Shown here: positions 4,851 to 7,669 of the stretch, piece after piece
Numbering within the stretch: the stretch's first letter is position 1
How the letters are laid out: each line of letters opens with the position of its first letter
DNA from: JBNKHG01 sp050290225
GTDB lineage: Bacteria > Pseudomonadota > Gammaproteobacteria > Pseudomonadales > Cellvibrionaceae
DNA: 7,669 nt
Assembly (NCBI GenBank): GCA_050290225.1
Contig: JBNKHG010000005.1
Location: 1 to 7,669 of the forward strand
Direction of reading: 5' to 3'
The notes under the pieces: model-generated
What the model was told of the DNA's origin: nothing
The model's database searches: none
The model's input: the letters and a program-made list of their open reading frames with translations, nothing else
Translations under genes and position numbers: made by a program

Positions 4851-7070
4851 ATGGACAACTCCCCGAAAAAGCGATTCCTGCTGGGTAGAGGCGAAAAACT
4901 GGCGGAGAAGATAGACTATCGCGGCGGCTTCGGTGACTCTCCCGCCCCCTATACCGTCAATGAACAGAAGCAATATATCGGCAAGCAGCTCAAGCACCTG
5001 TTCGGTAAAATTGAGTCGCTACCCGAAGCCGCCTGCCCCCATGGCCAAGTGGTATCCCAATTTACGCTCAACCCGCAGTACATTTCCCGTAGCGCCTTTC
5101 CCGAAAGTCTCTTCAAGCAATTTGAACTCCGCCTTATTGGCAGCCGCCCCATCAAGGTACAACCCCGCAAGGGCCGTGGCGCGGATGTGGAGGGTGGTGT
5201 TGCCTCAACCAAGCTATATGTGGCAGCGACAAAAAATGCCCTGAGCGCCTTCCACGACACTCTCGAAACGATCGATGAAGGGGCGTCCGTCGCAGAGGAC
5301 CTGCTAAAGCTAGAACGAATCGATTTCTTTGATCCTGCGGAGCGCCTCTTAGGCAAAATCCCTCGGAAGCCAGCGGACCTTGAGGTCGTCGTACATTTCG
5401 ACAGCTTACTGGACGCCGACTGGGAGGAAGATTTCTACCGGTTTGCACAACAGGTCGGTATCGAAATTGACGATGAACATAGCTTTCAGTCCCGTGGTCT
5501 CCTGTTCCTGCCAGCAACCGGCGGCGCCCGGGAGGCAAAAGAACTGGCAGACTTCACGTTCGTCAGAGCGATTCGCCCCATGCCCAAACTGCGAATCATC
5601 GACCGACCCAGTATTTTGCGAAGCAATGTTGCCATCAATGCCCAACTCCCATCTGAACCCGCTGTGGACCCCTCTTTCAAAGTGGCCATTTTCGACGGCG
5701 GCCTGACCGAGGACCACCCCTTCGGACTTTGGGCCAGAGAAATTGCGCCACCGAGCAGTTACAACATTGGCGAACCCGTACCGGAATATCTGGATCATGG
5801 AACAGCGGTCACTTCAGCGGCATTGTTCGGTCATGTCAGCGGAGGCGCCCTTTCCCGCCCCTTTGCCGCTATCGACCATTACCGCGTTCTGGGAACGGAG
5901 GTGCGCGATAAACACCTCTTCGAAGTCATGCTCTATGTGGACGAAGTTCTTACCCAAAGCAATTATCCCCTGGTGTCATTCAGCATTGGCCCACACGAGG
6001 TGGCCGGGGAAGACAACGTTACCGCCTGGACGGCCATGCTGGACGATCACTTTGGCCAGGGCGAAGTGCTGGCCACGATAGCCGTGGGGAACGACGGCCA
6101 ATCTCCCTGGCCTCAATCCCGTATTCAAGTGCCCAGCGATTGCGTAAATGCGTTGGCGATCGGCGCATCCGACAGCATGGAACCGGGGTGGCAGCGTGCA
6201 CCGTACAGCTCTATCGGACCGGGCAGACATCCAGGATTGATCAAGCCCGACATCCTTCATTTCGGCGGTGTGGACAACAAACAGTTTCGCTTCGTGTTTC
6301 CTGGGCCCAAAATTGCTGAAGGATGCGGCACCAGTTATGCAACCCCAGCGACTATTCGAATTGCCGCAGGGCTCAAAGCCTACTTTGGCAATGAGCTCTC
6401 ACCCCAGGCGATTCGCGCCCTGCTGATCCACTCGGCGGAACGGGGCGAGTTTCATCCCAACGAAGTCGGCTGGGGCATGGTAACAGACGACCTCGACAAG
6501 ATGGTCAGTTGCGACGAAGGCATGGTCAGGATTGTGTACAAAGGTCGTCTGGAACCGGGCAAAGTACTCCGTGCTCCCATCCCCATGCCCGAAGAAGAGT
6601 TAAAAGGTAACATTCAGATCACAGCAACCTTCTGCTATGGATGTCAAACCGATCCGCACACACCGGGTGAATACACCCGAGCCGGACTGGATATCACCTT
6701 TCGCCCCAACAAGAATAAATTCGACAAAGATCCGGCCTACCCCAAAACCGACAGCTTCTTTAAAAAACACGAAAGGAGCAAAGAGCAAGATCTACGACAT
6801 GACGCCCACAAATGGGATACAGTGCTACACGGCCAGGCAACAAAACGTGGTTCCAGCCTGGCAGACCCAACCTTCGACATACACTACCTCGCCAGGGAAC
6901 CGGGAACCAAATCCAGTCCATCGCAGGCACTGAAATTACCCTATGCGTTGATCATCACCATAGAAAGCAAAAAGACCCCAAATATCTACGAGAAAGTCGA
7001 ACAACGCTACCGCCACCGTCTCTCCGCCATGCAACCGAGAGTGGAACTGCCGGTAAGCATTCGCACGTAG
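4851..7070 (+). CDS. ietS: IetS-like subtilisin-family serine protease
   Basis: This 739-aa cytoplasmic subtilase (S8 family) has no signal peptide. The N-terminus is basic (MDNSPKKRFLLGRGE), and the first about 270 residues form a family-specific region before the protease domain. The catalytic triad is intact: Asp282 in VAIFDGG, His316 in LDHGTAVTS and Ser495 in GCGTSYATP. Asn414 in AVGNDG is in the oxyanion-hole position. After about residue 550 a beta-rich tail follows. The ATG has GGAGG (4837-4841) nine bases upstream and starts 19 bp after the ietA stop, so the two genes form one operon. In IetAS the protease is the toxic effector and is controlled by the AAA+ partner; its target is not known to me. 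The first about 32 codons, without the ATG, are repeated in the scar at 738-833. The pair assignment is strong; the activity is inferred. Confidence 0.87.
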   Translation: MDNSPKKRFLLGRGEKLAEKIDYRGGFGDSPAPYTVNEQKQYIGKQLKHLFGKIESLPEAACPHGQVVSQFTLNPQYISRSAFPESLFKQFELRLIGSRPIKVQPRKGRGADVEGGVASTKLYVAATKNALSAFHDTLETIDEGASVAEDLLKLERIDFFDPAERLLGKIPRKPADLEVVVHFDSLLDADWEEDFYRFAQQVGIEIDDEHSFQSRGLLFLPATGGAREAKELADFTFVRAIRPMPKLRIIDRPSILRSNVAINAQLPSEPAVDPSFKVAIFDGGLTEDHPFGLWAREIAPPSSYNIGEPVPEYLDHGTAVTSAALFGHVSGGALSRPFAAIDHYRVLGTEVRDKHLFEVMLYVDEVLTQSNYPLVSFSIGPHEVAGEDNVTAWTAMLDDHFGQGEVLATIAVGNDGQSPWPQSRIQVPSDCVNALAIGASDSMEPGWQRAPYSSIGPGRHPGLIKPDILHFGGVDNKQFRFVFPGPKIAEGCGTSYATPATIRIAAGLKAYFGNELSPQAIRALLIHSAERGEFHPNEVGWGMVTDDLDKMVSCDEGMVRIVYKGRLEPGKVLRAPIPMPEEELKGNIQITATFCYGCQTDPHTPGEYTRAGLDITFRPNKNKFDKDPAYPKTDSFFKKHERSKEQDLRHDAHKWDTVLHGQATKRGSSLADPTFDIHYLAREPGTKSSPSQALKLPYALIITIESKKTPNIYEKVEQRYRHRLSAMQPRVELPVSIRT

Positions 7071-7078
7071 AACGGGCA

Positions 7079-7096
7079 GGCGCCCACTTCGGCGCC
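7079..7096. terminator. GC hairpin after ietS, weak terminator candidate
   Basis: GGCGCC (7079-7084), a 6-base loop CACTTC and GGCGCC (7091-7096) can form a strong stem starting eight bases after the ietS stop. No run of T follows on either strand, so it is not a standard intrinsic terminator. It may still slow RNA polymerase or protect the 3' end between the convergent ietS and esterase genes. Confidence 0.35.
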
Positions 7097-7110
7097 CGAC
7101 ACCATTAACC

Positions 7111-7172
7111 CGTCCTCTTGCAAAGCCGTAAAGAGCGCCAAGCGTTTACCTAAAGCTTTTCCTCTGCGTCGC
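7111..7172. repeat. Dispersed intergenic repeat, copy B
   Basis: GCAAAGCCGTAAAGAGCGCC (7120-7139) followed by AAG matches GCAAAACCGCAAAGAACACC plus AAG of copy A (3216-3238) with four changes. The segment CTTTTCCTCTGCG (7156-7168) matches CTTTTCCTTTGCG of copy A with one change. Both copies have the same orientation. The right part overlaps the last codons and stop of the esterase gene, so the element may have supplied that protein's final residues. Confidence 0.55.
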
Positions 7173-7669
7173 CCTGGCGCACCCATTCGCCGAGATTGAC
7201 CCTCTTCAGATAAAGTTCTTCCAGCACATCCAGCTTATCCTTCCTGACATTTCTTTTGGATACGGGCTCGTCTCGGAATACCATCCATTTTCCATCTTTT
7301 TCATCATAGGCTGGCCAGCCAGGTAGGTCCGGACCGTTGGGATCACCCGTTTTAATAAAATTGATCCAGTATTGCCGCATAAGATTGGCGGCATGGTTGG
7401 TGTCCTGGTTAAACAGCAGATCAATTTCGGAAACATGAGGTGCGCCCGGTAATGCATCGCGATTTTCCGAGGGTAGATAATCAAACATGTACAAATAACC
7501 TGGCCGTTGCACTTTGGCCATATGCTGTGTCATATAGCGGGCGGCAATCAGATAGCGCATGTCGCCAAATAATTTTTTTATACCCAGCGCCTTTTGTTCC
7601 GGGTCATGCAGATCATAGAGTTTGCTTATCTCATCAAGATCATCGCGGAAATAGGTCATCACATCTTCT
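7150..7669 (-). CDS. Type-B carboxylesterase, C-terminal part (gene runs off the window)
   Basis: About 173 residues of the C-terminal third of a COesterase (carboxylesterase type B, alpha/beta hydrolase) are visible, and the frame is open to the window edge. The motif GAPHVSEIDLLFN carries the expected catalytic His (codon at 7435-7437). QYWINFIKTGDPNGP and LPGWPAYD are the usual closing motifs of the family. The nucleophile Ser (GESAG-type) and the acid residue would lie outside the window. Enzymes of this group hydrolyse carboxylic esters and are often exported, but the N-terminus cannot be inspected. The gene is convergent with ietS, and its last codons fall inside repeat copy B. The stop TAG is at 7150-7152, and the C-terminus looks complete. 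Confidence 0.85.
   Translation of the reverse strand, partial: EDVMTYFRDDLDEISKLYDLHDPEQKALGIKKLFGDMRYLIAARYMTQHMAKVQRPGYLYMFDYLPSENRDALPGAPHVSEIDLLFNQDTNHAANLMRQYWINFIKTGDPNGPDLPGWPAYDEKDGKWMVFRDEPVSKRNVRKDKLDVLEELYLKRVNLGEWVRQGDAEEKL

Noticed and set aside
5152..5798. Several long open frames on the minus strand under ietS.
   Set aside because: They lie wholly within the well-supported ietS frame, show no family motif, and arise from its codon bias.
1817..7172. Repeats between modules as integron attC sites.
   Set aside because: I see no paired RYYYAAC / GTTRRRY core sites and no integrase gene, and the genes lie in both orientations.

Overview
The window reads as an accessory (defence / toxin-antitoxin) region of a gammaproteobacterium-like chromosome. 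The taxonomic guess is soft. It rests on moderate GC, the style of the proteins (type-B carboxylesterase, SDR and FadH-type reductase remnants) and the kind of intergenic repeats. No rRNA or tRNA gene is present to settle it, and I see no CRISPR array.

Layout. (1) 1-350: an IS110-type transposase start that loses its homology after about 45 residues. (2) 350-860: AT-rich debris, then a scar made of the end of an AAA-ATPase core fused in frame to the first about 30 codons of a subtilase. It is a shrunken, partly diverged copy of the complete pair at 3707-7070. (3) 851-1711, minus strand: a tightly overlapping three-gene operon of a Phd/YefM-like antitoxin, a PIN-domain (VapC-like) toxin and a small 68-aa protein of unknown role. 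A candidate promoter and a paired palindromic operator lie upstream. (4) 1867-1982: the displaced C-terminal end of a FadH / NADH:flavin-oxidoreductase-type enzyme. (5) 1983-3146, minus strand: a 387-aa AAA_14/DUF4143-type ATPase. Its promoter seems to place the transcription start on the ATG itself (leaderless), with a perfect 17-bp inverted repeat over the -35 box. (6) 3339-3644, minus strand: the displaced C-terminal end of a short-chain dehydrogenase. (7) 3707-7070, plus strand: the main system, an AAA+ ATPase with a C-terminal helix-turn-helix-like tail followed 19 bp later by a 739-aa subtilisin-like protease with an intact Asp/His/Ser triad. This matches the IetAS architecture, known first as a plasmid-stabilising toxin-antitoxin pair of Agrobacterium Ti plasmids and later as an anti-phage system. 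(8) 7150-7669, minus strand: the C-terminal part of a type-B carboxylesterase that runs off the window.

How the parts relate. Three or four mobile or protective modules (IS110 remnant, Phd/PIN, AAA_14 ATPase, IetAS) alternate with the 3' ends of minus-strand metabolic genes. Copies of one family of short dispersed repeat (about 1817-1850, 3205-3280, 7111-7172) sit at the 3' end of each metabolic gene or remnant. The ietA-ietS fusion scar and the intact ietAS are direct repeats bracketing about 4 kb, so the block between them could be lost or rearranged by homologous recombination. The most noteworthy items are the in-frame ietA'-'ietS fusion scar with uneven divergence, the repeat-remnant-module periodicity, the leaderless palindrome-covered ATPase promoter, and the third gene of the toxin-antitoxin operon.
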